A DNA stretch of 6,592 nucleotides from Candidatus Omnitrophota bacterium (GCA_028716065.1 JAQUQN010000064.1:1-6592), one strand, 5' to 3'. Counted from the stretch's first letter, positions 1-6,175 are shown. Made by a program: numbers and translations. The notes: generated by a model not told the origin, from the sequence alone.

Positions 1-154
1 GGCTTACAATTATGCAATCCTATAGCGGCGGACACCCCCATCCCATAGGCTGCTTGTCCGGGCAAAAGGCTACGGTCGTGTCACCCTAAAATTTCCTGTT
101 TCCAATTATTCTATCAGAAACGGTCCCTTTCGAGCCGTATTATTCAAATATCCC
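1..154. other. Intergenic region downstream of apt, no gene recognised
   Basis: I find no gene that I can support here. One plus-strand frame is open from the window edge to a stop at 87-89, about 28 codons with no recognisable protein. Its last five codons are the 19-bp repeat, so it reads better as repeat sequence. Two short inverted pairs interlock: cctat 19-23 with atagg 45-49, and cggaca 29-34 with tgtccg 55-60. That crossing arrangement would be a pseudoknot if transcribed, but such short pairs can arise by chance. Positions 92-154 show nothing further. Confidence 0.5.
73..91 (+). repeat. 19-bp exact repeat, copy 1
   Basis: The sequence cggtcgtgtcaccctaaaa is found identically at 6176-6194, in the same orientation. 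Both copies lie about 63-66 bp to the left of a copy of the larger structured repeat. The sequence between the 19-mer and the larger repeat is not obviously conserved between the two sites. It could be the worn end of a longer composite element or an independent repeat that shares insertion sites. I do not recognise its family. Confidence 0.8.
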
Positions 155-356
155 GTAAAATTTTTCGGCCCTCATCGAAGGCGGAACTTTTGTGGTACGC
201 CGGAGCGACTGTATAAAAATGCGATACATTAAGGCGGTTTAGGCTTTATCATCGCATTTTTATCCACAGCGAGCGAGGATGCCTAATCCGAGCGAGCGGC
301 AAGCGGAGGCGGCCACAAAAGTAAATGCCTGCTTGAGTGAAGCCGAAAAATTTTAC
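155..356. repeat. ~202-bp structured foldback repeat (MITE-like), copy 1
   Basis: The element is bounded by a perfect 15-bp terminal inverted repeat (155-169 gtaaaatttttcggc with 342-356). Inside are a 10-bp pair (186-195 acttttgtgg with 313-322) and a 13-bp pair (213-225 ataaaaatgcgat with 251-263). The 13-bp stem can be extended by ctgt 209-212 with acag 266-269 across a 2-nt bulge, and a small ggat/atcc hairpin sits at 277-280/286-289. The second copy lies at 6261-6463. There is no transposase and no clear target duplication, so this is either a non-autonomous mobile element or a structured-RNA repeat. Short reading frames inside do not look coding, because copy 2 has a stop and mostly non-synonymous changes. 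Confidence 0.85.
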
Positions 357-359
357 CCC

Positions 360-884
360 TCAGCAATACTTATCTTTTATCAGAGAAAGGATCGGATAGC
401 CCTTGAGCTTCTCGCGGCCTTTAAGTGCCGTAAGCTCGATAAGAAATGCGACCCCGACGATCTTGCCGCCCATCTTTTCGACCATGTCTATGACCGCGCG
501 GGTCGTGCCCCCCGTAGCCAGAAGGTCATCCACTATCAATATTCTCTCGCCTTTCTTGAATGCGTCCTGGTGCACCTCTAATGTATCGGTACCGTACTCG
601 AGGTCGTAAGTTATCGAATGTGTCTTGTGCGGCAACTTGCCCTTTTTTCTTATTGGTACTAACCCTGCCCCAAGTTTGTACGCCACGGCCGAGCCCAAAA
701 TAAATCCCCTCGCCTCTACACTCAGTACCGCGTCCACCTTTTTCGATTTGAATTTTTTAGTTATAGCATCCACCGCTTCATGGAAACTTTTAGCGTTTCT
801 CAATAAAGGCGTTATATCCTTGAATATGATGCCCTCTTTAGGAAATCCTGGAATGTCTCTTATATATTTCTTCAACTCGCTCAT
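360..884 (-). CDS. apt: Adenine phosphoribosyltransferase
   Basis: The product is a cytoplasmic purine-salvage enzyme that converts adenine plus PRPP to AMP and pyrophosphate. At 174 residues it has the normal length for bacterial APT. The N-terminus (residues 1-30, with IPGFPKEGIIFKDITPLL) matches the family hood region. EARGFILG is at 57-64, the flexible-loop segment RKKGKLP at 79-85, and the PRPP-binding loop ERILIVDDLLATGGT at 113-127. The C-terminal FLIEL and SLIK segments are also as expected. The ATG start is preceded by AGGA (894-897) at 9 nt, inside the last codons of the sigma gene 6 bp upstream, so the two genes are probably co-transcribed and perhaps translationally coupled. The TGA stop lies 3 bp from the edge of a ~202-bp repeat, which would form the 3' end of the transcript. 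The assignment is secure. Confidence 0.97.
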   Translation of the reverse strand: MSELKKYIRDIPGFPKEGIIFKDITPLLRNAKSFHEAVDAITKKFKSKKVDAVLSVEARGFILGSAVAYKLGAGLVPIRKKGKLPHKTHSITYDLEYGTDTLEVHQDAFKKGERILIVDDLLATGGTTRAVIDMVEKMGGKIVGVAFLIELTALKGREKLKGYPILSLIKDKYC

Positions 885-890
885 GGAAAT

Positions 891-1718
891 CTATCCTTTC
901 GTTTCTGCCATCTCTTTTTCCTGCAACACCATCAACTCCCTCATCTTCTTCATGGCCGCAGACTCGATCTGCCTGACACGCTCTCTTGTAATATTGAAAT
1001 GTTTCGCTGTATCCCTGAGGGTATGCGTCACGCCGTCTTTCAACCCAAAACGGAGGCTCAGAATCTTCTTCTCTCTCTTTGACATCTTTTCCAGAAGGGC
1101 CTTTATCCTCTCCTGGACCAAAAAGTTCGAAAGGCCGTCCACGGCCGACACGATGCTCTCATCCTCTATCAGATTGATGAACTCCGTCGTTTCGTCCTCG
1201 CCTATCGGCGCGTTAAGGCTCGAGATGCCTGTCGCCATCTTGCTGAGCTGCCTCACCCTCTTCATGGGAAGCCTCATGCGCCTGGACACTTCATTTAGAT
1301 GCGGCTTCCTGTTCAGGCTGAACGTAAGCTGCTCCGTTATCTTCTTGAACCGCATCAACAACTCTATGACGTAGACCGGTATGCGGACGGTCTTACCCTG
1401 GTTGGCGATGGCCCTTGATATGTACTGGCGTATCCACCAGGCGGCGTATGTCGAGAACCTGTAGCCCTTTCTCGGGTTAAATTTCTCGACCGCTTTCATC
1501 AGGCCGAGATTGCCTTCCTCGATCAGGTCGAGCATGGAAACGCCGAGGTACGAATATTTTTTGGCTATATTTATGACGAGGCGCAGATTCGCCTGGATCA
1601 TCTTCTGCCGCGCGGCCTTATCGCCTTTCTTGATACGTTTGGCCAGGCTTATCTCCTCCTCCGCAGTGAGAAGGGATATCTTCTTGATATCTTTCAGATA
1701 TAGTCGAATTGCATCCAT
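891..1718 (-). CDS. Sigma-70 family RNA polymerase sigma factor (RpoD/SigA- or RpoS-like, no region 1.1)
   Basis: The product should direct RNA polymerase to promoters. In its 275 residues, region 1.2 is at about 1-33, region 2 at about 36-117 (DLIEEGNLGLMKAVEKF 64-80, then GYRFSTYAAWWIRQYISRAI 85-104), region 3 at about 118-186, and region 4 at about 200-262. The region 4 helix-turn-helix carries TRERVRQIE at 244-252. The -10 and -35 reading elements are intact. The acidic region 1.1 of primary sigma factors is missing and the protein begins directly at region 1.2, so it may be a group 2 factor; a short primary sigma cannot be excluded. The ATG at 1718 is the only usual start between an upstream in-frame TAG (1776-1778) and region 1.2. 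No clear Shine-Dalgarno precedes it, because a 7-bp repeat array begins 7 nt upstream. It lies 74 bp after ppdK and 6 bp before apt. Confidence 0.93.
   Translation of the reverse strand: MDAIRLYLKDIKKISLLTAEEEISLAKRIKKGDKAARQKMIQANLRLVINIAKKYSYLGVSMLDLIEEGNLGLMKAVEKFNPRKGYRFSTYAAWWIRQYISRAIANQGKTVRIPVYVIELLMRFKKITEQLTFSLNRKPHLNEVSRRMRLPMKRVRQLSKMATGISSLNAPIGEDETTEFINLIEDESIVSAVDGLSNFLVQERIKALLEKMSKREKKILSLRFGLKDGVTHTLRDTAKHFNITRERVRQIESAAMKKMRELMVLQEKEMAETKG
894..898 (-). promoter_or_regulatory. Ribosome binding site of apt
   Basis: AAGGA on the minus strand lies 9 nt before the apt ATG, immediately upstream of the sigma-factor stop codon (891-893). The site therefore sits inside the upstream gene, consistent with a tightly joined pair. 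Confidence 0.7.
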
Positions 1719-1724
1719 CTTTTT

Positions 1725-1787
1725 GTACGGCGTACGGCGTACAGCGTACAGCGTAAACGCGGAACGCTGTACGCACTACGCTGTACG
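1725..1787. repeat. 7-bp-period tandem and inverted repeat array
   Basis: Four heptamers run in tandem: gtacggc at 1725 and 1732, then gtacagc at 1739 and 1746. They are followed by inverted copies of the same motif (gctgtacg) around 1766-1773 and 1780-1787. A perfect 11-bp stem forms between 1744-1754 and 1764-1774 with a 9-nt loop. An alternative 10-bp stem pairs 1738-1747 with 1778-1787. The array fills nearly the whole ppdK-to-sigma gap. No T-run follows either stem, so it is not a standard terminator. It may be a slipped-strand or mobile short repeat. Confidence 0.85.
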
Positions 1788-1792
1788 AAGCC

Positions 1793-4525
1793 TTATTTTT
1801 TCTTACTTTCAACGACCGCCTGAGCCGCGGCCAGACGAGCTATAGGAACACGATAGGGCGAACAACTGACGTAGTCCATCCCCACCTTGTGGCAGAACTT
1901 CACGCTGTCGGGATCGCCTCCGTGCTCTCCACATATCCCTACCTCCAGGCCGGGCCTTGTTGAACGGCCGCGCTCTATACCAAGAGCTATCAGCTGACCG
2001 ACGCCCTCGCGATCTATTGTCTGGAACGGATCCTTGGGCAGGATCTTCTGTTCCAGATAGTTCGGCAAAAAACCGCCTATATCGTCTCTACTGTAGCCGA
2101 ATGTCATCTGTGTCAAGTCATTCGTCCCGAATGAGAAAAATTCAGCAACTTCGGCGATCTTGTCGGCGGTCAATGCCGCTCTGGGTATCTCTATCATGGT
2201 ACCTATCATGTAATGAAGTTTGACCTTATACCGCTTCTGCACCTCTTCCGCCTTCGCCTTTATGATATCATACTGATTTTTTATCTCGGCCTGCGTCCCT
2301 ACGAGAGGCACCATGACCTCGGGAAATACTTTTATCTTCTTGAGCGTCAGCTCCGCGGCGGCCTCGAATACCGCCTGGACCTGCATCCTGGTTATCTCCG
2401 GAAAGGTTATGCCAAGCCTGCACCCTCTCAAGCCGAGCATCGGATTTAGTTCGTGCAATTTCTGTATCCTGCTTTCCAGTTTTTCCAGGGATATACCCAG
2501 GTCCTTGGCCAGATCCTTTTTCTTGCCTTCTTCCTGCGGCAAAAATTCATGCAACGGCGGATCGAGGAGCCTGATGATCACTGGCAGGCCTTCCATCGCC
2601 TTCAGGATACCCGCAAAGTCCTCTTTCTGGTACGGAAGAAGTTCCGCGAGCGCCTTCTCCCGGTCTTCTTTGGTATCCGCGACTATCATCTTCCTCATGG
2701 ACTTGATCCTTGCCGGGTCGAAGAACATATGCTCGGTCCTGCAGAGCCCTATCCCTTCGGCTCCGAATCTTCTCGCGATAGAAGCGTCATCGGGCCTGTC
2801 GGCATTGGTCCTTATTCTCAATTTCCGGACTTCGTCGCATATCTTCATGAAGTTCCTGAAATATACGTCATGTTCTATATCGGGCTCGACCAGAGGCAAT
2901 TTTCCGACGTAAATATTACCTTTCGTCCCGTTCAATGTTATCCAGTCGCCTTCTTTAACGATCGTATCATCCACCTTGAATCTCTTAGTGCCTTCTTCTA
3001 TATGTATGGCGCTGCATCCAACTATGCAGCACTTGCCCCATCCGCGGGCGACCAGAGCGGCGTGCGATGTCATGCCGCCCTTTGACGTCAAAACCGCCTG
3101 GCTGGAATGCATGCCGTGGACATCCTCCGGAGACGTCTCTTCTCGGACCAGTATGACCTTCTTGCCGTCCTTTGCCCAGCGTTCCGCGTCATCTGCCGTA
3201 AATACGGCCATCCCGACTCCTCCGCCGGGGCCTGCCGGCAGGCCTTTTGCTATTATTTTAGAGGTCTTCTCCGCCTTCGGGTCCACCATCGGATGTAAAA
3301 GTTCGTCCAACTGCGCCGGAGTCACTCTAGTCACGGCCTGCTCTTTAGCGATCAGTTTCTCCTTCACCATGTCGACGGCTATCCTGATGGCGGCCGGGCC
3401 ATTTCTCTTGCCTATGCGGCATTGCAGCATGAAGAGCCGGCCCTTTTCTATGGTGAACTCTATATCCTGCATATCATGATAATGTTTCTCGAGCCTCTTC
3501 TGGTAACCAAAAAGTTCCTTATAAACTTTCGGCATTACCTCTTCGAGCGTCTTTAGGTCCTTGTTATGTTCGCCCCTGCTTTCCTTATTTATGGGTCCCG
3601 GAGTCCTTATTCCGGCAACGACGTCCTCGCCTTGCGCGTTTATGAGATATTCTCCATAAAATTTATCTTCTCCGTTTCCCGGATCGCGCGTGAAGGCCAC
3701 TCCCGTGGCGGAATCATTTCCCATGTTGCCGAAAACCATCGTCTGCACATTTACGGCAGTCCCCCATTCATCCGGGATACCTTCGATACGCCTGTATGAG
3801 ATGGCCCTCTTCCCGTTCCATGAAGCGAATACCGCGCCTATCCCTCCCCAGAGTTGTTCCTGCGGATCATCCGGAAAGGATTTTTTCAGAACCTCTTTGA
3901 TCCTAACCTTAAAAGAAGCGCATATCTTTTTTAAGTCACCTACCGTAAGTTCCGTGTCGGTCTTATACCCTTTCTCTTTTTTGATACCGTCCATTATGCC
4001 TTCCAGCTGACGACGGATGCCCTTGCCTTCCTGAGGCTCTATGCCCGCGGCCTTCTCCATGACGACATCGGAATACATCATTATGAGCCGCCTGTAAGCA
4101 TCATAGACGAACCTTTCATTGCCTGTAAGCTTCACGAGTCCCGGTATGGTCTTCTCGGTCAAACCGACATTCAGGACCGTCTCCATCATGCCGGGCATCG
4201 ACTTGCGCGCTCCGGAACGAACAGAGACAAGGAGCGGGTTGGACGGATCGCCGAACTTCTTATTCATCAACTTTTCGACGCGGCCCATCGCCTTATCGAC
4301 TTCTTCTTTCAATCCTTTCGGATAATTTTTCTTATTCTTATAATAACAGATGCACACTTCCGTCGTTATGGTAAACCCCGGAGGCACTGGAAGCTTCAGG
4401 CTGGGATGGCCGGCCATCTCGGCCAGGTTTGCTCCCTTTCCACCCAGGAGGTTCTTCATCGATTCGTTACCCTCTGCTTTACCGCCCCCGAAGAAATATA
4501 CGTATTTTTGTTTTTTACTACCCAT
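1793..4525 (-). CDS. ppdK: Pyruvate, phosphate dikinase
   Basis: The enzyme interconverts pyruvate + ATP + Pi with PEP + AMP + PPi, feeding gluconeogenesis or PPi-linked glycolysis in the cytoplasm. From the ATG at 4525 it has 910 residues, which is full length. The N-terminal ATP-grasp domain shows GGKGANLAEM near 29-38, the VRSGARKSMPGMMETVLNVG block near 102-121 and TRDP near 279-282. The swivelling phosphohistidine domain has GGMTSHAALVARG with catalytic His near 488. The C-terminal PEP/pyruvate barrel has GLRG, EIPRAAL, FGTNDLTQ and catalytic Cys near 865 in GICGEHGGD. The His-Cys spacing matches the Clostridium symbiosum enzyme. The Thr two residues before the His, target of the PPDK regulatory protein in other species, is present. 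LQCRIGKR replaces the more usual LQTRNGKR. The open frame extends further to a TTG, but AGGAG at 4537-4541 and family homology favour the ATG. Confidence 0.97.
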   Translation of the reverse strand: MGSKKQKYVYFFGGGKAEGNESMKNLLGGKGANLAEMAGHPSLKLPVPPGFTITTEVCICYYKNKKNYPKGLKEEVDKAMGRVEKLMNKKFGDPSNPLLVSVRSGARKSMPGMMETVLNVGLTEKTIPGLVKLTGNERFVYDAYRRLIMMYSDVVMEKAAGIEPQEGKGIRRQLEGIMDGIKKEKGYKTDTELTVGDLKKICASFKVRIKEVLKKSFPDDPQEQLWGGIGAVFASWNGKRAISYRRIEGIPDEWGTAVNVQTMVFGNMGNDSATGVAFTRDPGNGEDKFYGEYLINAQGEDVVAGIRTPGPINKESRGEHNKDLKTLEEVMPKVYKELFGYQKRLEKHYHDMQDIEFTIEKGRLFMLQCRIGKRNGPAAIRIAVDMVKEKLIAKEQAVTRVTPAQLDELLHPMVDPKAEKTSKIIAKGLPAGPGGGVGMAVFTADDAERWAKDGKKVILVREETSPEDVHGMHSSQAVLTSKGGMTSHAALVARGWGKCCIVGCSAIHIEEGTKRFKVDDTIVKEGDWITLNGTKGNIYVGKLPLVEPDIEHDVYFRNFMKICDEVRKLRIRTNADRPDDASIARRFGAEGIGLCRTEHMFFDPARIKSMRKMIVADTKEDREKALAELLPYQKEDFAGILKAMEGLPVIIRLLDPPLHEFLPQEEGKKKDLAKDLGISLEKLESRIQKLHELNPMLGLRGCRLGITFPEITRMQVQAVFEAAAELTLKKIKVFPEVMVPLVGTQAEIKNQYDIIKAKAEEVQKRYKVKLHYMIGTMIEIPRAALTADKIAEVAEFFSFGTNDLTQMTFGYSRDDIGGFLPNYLEQKILPKDPFQTIDREGVGQLIALGIERGRSTRPGLEVGICGEHGGDPDSVKFCHKVGMDYVSCSPYRVPIARLAAAQAVVESKKK

Positions 4526-4536
4526 CTCTACTGACA

Positions 4537-4541
4537 CTCCT
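4537..4541 (-). promoter_or_regulatory. Ribosome binding site of ppdK
   Basis: AGGAG on the minus strand lies 11 nt before the ATG at 4525, slightly long but acceptable. It supports this start over the in-frame TTG at 4582, which would add 19 residues encoded by the palindromic leader and unlike PPDK N-termini. Confidence 0.7.
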
Positions 4542-4543
4542 TT

Positions 4544-4564
4544 CAAATTTGTGAAACAAATTTG
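4544..4564. promoter_or_regulatory. Perfect 9-bp palindrome in the ppdK leader (operator or hairpin)
   Basis: caaatttgt (4544-4552) and acaaatttg (4556-4564) are perfect inverted copies around a 3-bp centre. The palindrome lies 2 bp upstream of the ppdK ribosome binding site. An AT-rich dyad of this shape could bind a dimeric repressor. As RNA it would form a weak hairpin beside the ribosome binding site. Function is inferred from position and symmetry only. Confidence 0.5.
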
Positions 4565-4571
4565 ATCCTGA

Positions 4572-4619
4572 TCCCGCCTCAAGGCTATTGCCGGTAGCGG
4601 CGGGAGAAGGATCTTCTCC
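4572..4619 (-). promoter_or_regulatory. Two overlapping hairpins between glyS and ppdK
   Basis: One stem pairs tcccgcc (4572-4578) with ggcggga (4599-4605), with an inner gcta/tagc pair (4584-4587/4595-4598). A second pairs ggagaag (4603-4609) with cttctcc (4613-4619) around a 3-nt loop, beginning 1 nt after the glyS stop codon. The stems share 4603-4605, so they compete in part. No T-run follows either stem on the minus strand, so an intrinsic terminator is not clear. They could protect an mRNA end, attenuate, or be remnants of small repeats. Confidence 0.5.
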
Positions 4620-4620
4620 T

Positions 4621-5928
4621 TTATTTAAACTTATCCACCATATACTCTTTGATCTGATCTACCGCGATCCTGTCCTGCTTCATGCTATCACGATCGCGGA
4701 CCGTTACCTTTTTATCGGTTAGGCTATCGACATCCACAGTAATGCAATACGGCGTGCCTATCTCATCCTGGCGCCTGTATAACCTGCCGATGGAAGCCGT
4801 GTCATCATACATGGCCTTGTACGATGACTTCAGATCGCCCGTGATGCTTTTGGCCAAGCTGACTATCTCGGGCCTGTTCCTTAAAAGAGGCAACACCGCG
4901 ATCTTTACAGGAGCGAGGCGCTTGTGAAGGCCCAGGACAACTCGTTTATCGCCCTTTACTTCCTCCTCCCTATAAGAATCCGTAAGGAACGCCAGCACGG
5001 ACCTATCGATACCGCCGGATGGCTCGATGACATAAGGGACGTATTTTTCCTTCGATTCATCATCAAAATATTGCAGGTCTTTAGTACTCAGGTTCATGTG
5101 CTGCATGAGGTCGAAATCGGTCCTGTTGGCTATCCCTTCCAATTCCGACCATCCGAACGGGAATTTATATTCTATGTCCGTGCAGGCCTTGGCATAGTGG
5201 GCCAGTTCATTCTGCTCATGCTGCCTCTTCCTTAAATTTTCTTCTCTCATGCCGAACCGGACGTACCAGCCGAACCTTTCGTCAACCCATTTACGATACC
5301 ACTCCTCATCCGTCCCGGGTTTTACGAAAAATTCTATCTCCATCTGCTCGAACTCGCGTGAACGGAATGTGAGATTTCCCGTGGTGATCTCGTTCCTGAA
5401 GGCCTTTCCTATCTGGGCTATGCCGAAAGGTACTTTGCGGCGCATGGAGTTCACGACATTCTGAAAATTCACGAATATGCCTTGCGCCGTCTCGGGCCTG
5501 AGGTATGAGAGGCTTCCTGCCTCTTCTATTGGGCCCAGGTGGGTCTTCAACATCAGGTTGAACTGCCGCGCCTCGGTCAACTCGCCCCCGCATTCGGGGC
5601 ACATCTTGCCGAAAACCTGTTCGGCCTTGAAACGCTTTTTGCAATTCTTGCAGTCTACGAGCGTATCCTCGAAACTGGATACATGGCCCGAAGCCATCCA
5701 GACCTGCGGATGCATCAGTATGGCGGCGTCCAGCCCCTCGATGTCATCGCGCTCATAGACATTCGAGCGCCACCAACCCTCCTTGACATTCTTCTTTATC
5801 TCTACGCCGAGCGGCCCGTAATCCCAGACGCTCCCGAGGCCGCCGTATATCTCGCTTGACTGAAATATGAATCCACGCCTCTTACAAAGCGATACTATCT
5901 TGTCCATTACATCAGATTTCTGCTGCAT
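4621..5928 (-). CDS. glyS: Glycyl-tRNA synthetase, dimeric (alpha2) type
   Basis: The enzyme charges tRNA-Gly with glycine using ATP. It is the single-chain class II type (archaeal/eukaryotic and Thermus/actinobacterial style), not the separate glyQ/glyS alpha-beta enzyme of E. coli. At 435 residues it is near the compact end of the family. The N-terminal catalytic core opens with GFIFQSSEIYGGLGSVWDYGPLG (19-41). A zinc-ribbon-like insert has Cys 93, 96, 110 and 113. RPETAQG is at 144-150, motif 2 is around FRNE at 177-180, and motif 3 is EPSGGIDRS at 302-310. The anticodon-binding domain runs from about 339 to the end (APVKIAVLPLL, then VRDRDS). The ATG at 5928 has AGGA (5935-5938) 6 nt upstream, whereas the later in-frame Met8 has no ribosome binding site. 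ppdK follows after 95 bp. Confidence 0.97.
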   Translation of the reverse strand: MQQKSDVMDKIVSLCKRRGFIFQSSEIYGGLGSVWDYGPLGVEIKKNVKEGWWRSNVYERDDIEGLDAAILMHPQVWMASGHVSSFEDTLVDCKNCKKRFKAEQVFGKMCPECGGELTEARQFNLMLKTHLGPIEEAGSLSYLRPETAQGIFVNFQNVVNSMRRKVPFGIAQIGKAFRNEITTGNLTFRSREFEQMEIEFFVKPGTDEEWYRKWVDERFGWYVRFGMREENLRKRQHEQNELAHYAKACTDIEYKFPFGWSELEGIANRTDFDLMQHMNLSTKDLQYFDDESKEKYVPYVIEPSGGIDRSVLAFLTDSYREEEVKGDKRVVLGLHKRLAPVKIAVLPLLRNRPEIVSLAKSITGDLKSSYKAMYDDTASIGRLYRRQDEIGTPYCITVDVDSLTDKKVTVRDRDSMKQDRIAVDQIKEYMVDKFK

Positions 5929-5934
5929 CTAATT

Positions 5935-5938
5935 TCCT
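5935..5938 (-). promoter_or_regulatory. Ribosome binding site of glyS
   Basis: AGGA on the minus strand lies 6 nt before the ATG at 5928. It decides between this start and the internal Met8, which has no such site. Confidence 0.65.
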
Positions 5939-5958
5939 ATTAATTGATATATGGAACC

Positions 5959-5978
5959 CCACGGGCTTACGCCCGTGG
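5959..5978. repeat. 8-bp GC-rich hairpin in the glyS leader, REP-like
   Basis: ccacgggc (5959-5966) and gcccgtgg (5971-5978) form a perfect 8-bp stem around ttac. Read in the direction of glyS the loop is GUAA, a GNRA tetraloop, so the RNA hairpin would be very stable. It lies 30 bp upstream of the glyS start. Hairpins with this CCACGGGC arm are reminiscent of REP palindromes moved by Y1-type (RAYT) transposases in several phyla. Whether this copy is such a repeat or a leader element cannot be decided from one copy. Confidence 0.6.
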
Positions 5979-6020
5979 TATTCTGCGAAGGCGGATAAAG
6001 CCAACTTTTTAATTTTCTAT

Positions 6021-6049
6021 ATCCTAACATAGGGCTAATCTAAAATCAA
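6021..6049 (-). promoter_or_regulatory. Candidate sigma-70 promoter of glyS
   Basis: On the minus strand TTGATT (6044-6049) is followed by exactly 17 bp and then TAGGAT (6021-6026). A TG one base before the -10 gives an extended -10 element. Each hexamer matches four of six consensus bases. Transcription would start near 6014, giving a leader of about 85 nt that includes the 5959-5978 hairpin. This is a pattern match only, but spacing, orientation and AT-rich setting agree. Confidence 0.4.
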
Positions 6050-6090
6050 GCCTAAAAATCAACAAAATCGTGTAAAATCACTGTTGAAAA
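6042..6090. other. A-tracts at roughly helical spacing upstream of the glyS promoter
   Basis: aaaatc occurs at 6042, 6055, 6064 and 6074, with a further A-run at 6087-6090, giving steps of about 13, 9, 10 and 13 bp. Such phasing can bend DNA. The tracts overlap and extend upstream of the candidate -35 of glyS, where curvature or an UP-element-like effect would be expected. The spacing is imperfect, so chance in AT-rich DNA is possible. Confidence 0.3.
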
Positions 6091-6100
6091 TTTTAGGGTC

Positions 6101-6148
6101 CCCGCCTTCGCCTATGAATGTATTTCAGAGAAGATAGGCTTCGGCGGG
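6101..6148. repeat. Imperfect 15-bp inverted repeat
   Basis: cccgccttcgcctat (6101-6115) pairs with ataggcttcggcggg (6134-6148). Six bp on each side of a symmetrical 3-nt mismatch are complementary, around an 18-nt loop. It lies within a segment bounded by ttttagggt (6091-6099) and its inverse accctaaaa (6186-6194), the latter being the right half of the 19-bp repeat. This looks like the remains of a small palindromic element. Confidence 0.5.
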
Positions 6149-6175
6149 CAAGCTGCCACTCCATTATTTCAGTCT

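Noticed and set aside
1..89. C-terminal end of a plus-strand gene entering from the left edge
   Set aside because: The 28 visible codons have no recognisable motif and end in the 19-bp repeat, which occurs elsewhere in a different context.
178..216. Short conserved frame in the repeat that reads KAELLWYAGATV before a stop
   Set aside because: Copy 2 has TAA where copy 1 has TAC, so the frame is not maintained. The similarity is at DNA level only.
155..356. Target-site duplication flanking the repeat copies
   Set aside because: Copy 1 has only ccc on both sides and copy 2 has no matching flanks, so a duplication cannot be supported from these sequences.
279..581. Plus-strand open frame of 100 codons starting inside repeat copy 1
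   Set aside because: Its second half runs antisense through apt. The part within the repeat is interrupted by a stop soon after the element in copy 2, and three of four codon differences between copies change the residue, so there is no sign of protein-level selection.
1725..1787. Heptamer array as a CRISPR array or intrinsic terminator
   Set aside because: Units are 7 bp with no spacers, so it is not CRISPR. No T-run follows the stems on the minus strand, so it is not a standard terminator.
1618..1812. Minus-strand 64-codon frame overlapping the sigma start and the heptamer array
   Set aside because: It is read out of frame with the sigma gene, its residues come from the heptamer repeat, and no protein family is recognisable.
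4526..4582. N-terminal extension of PPDK from an in-frame TTG
   Set aside because: The extra 19 residues are encoded by leader palindromes and lack homology to PPDK. A Shine-Dalgarno sequence at 4537-4541 fits the ATG at 4525.
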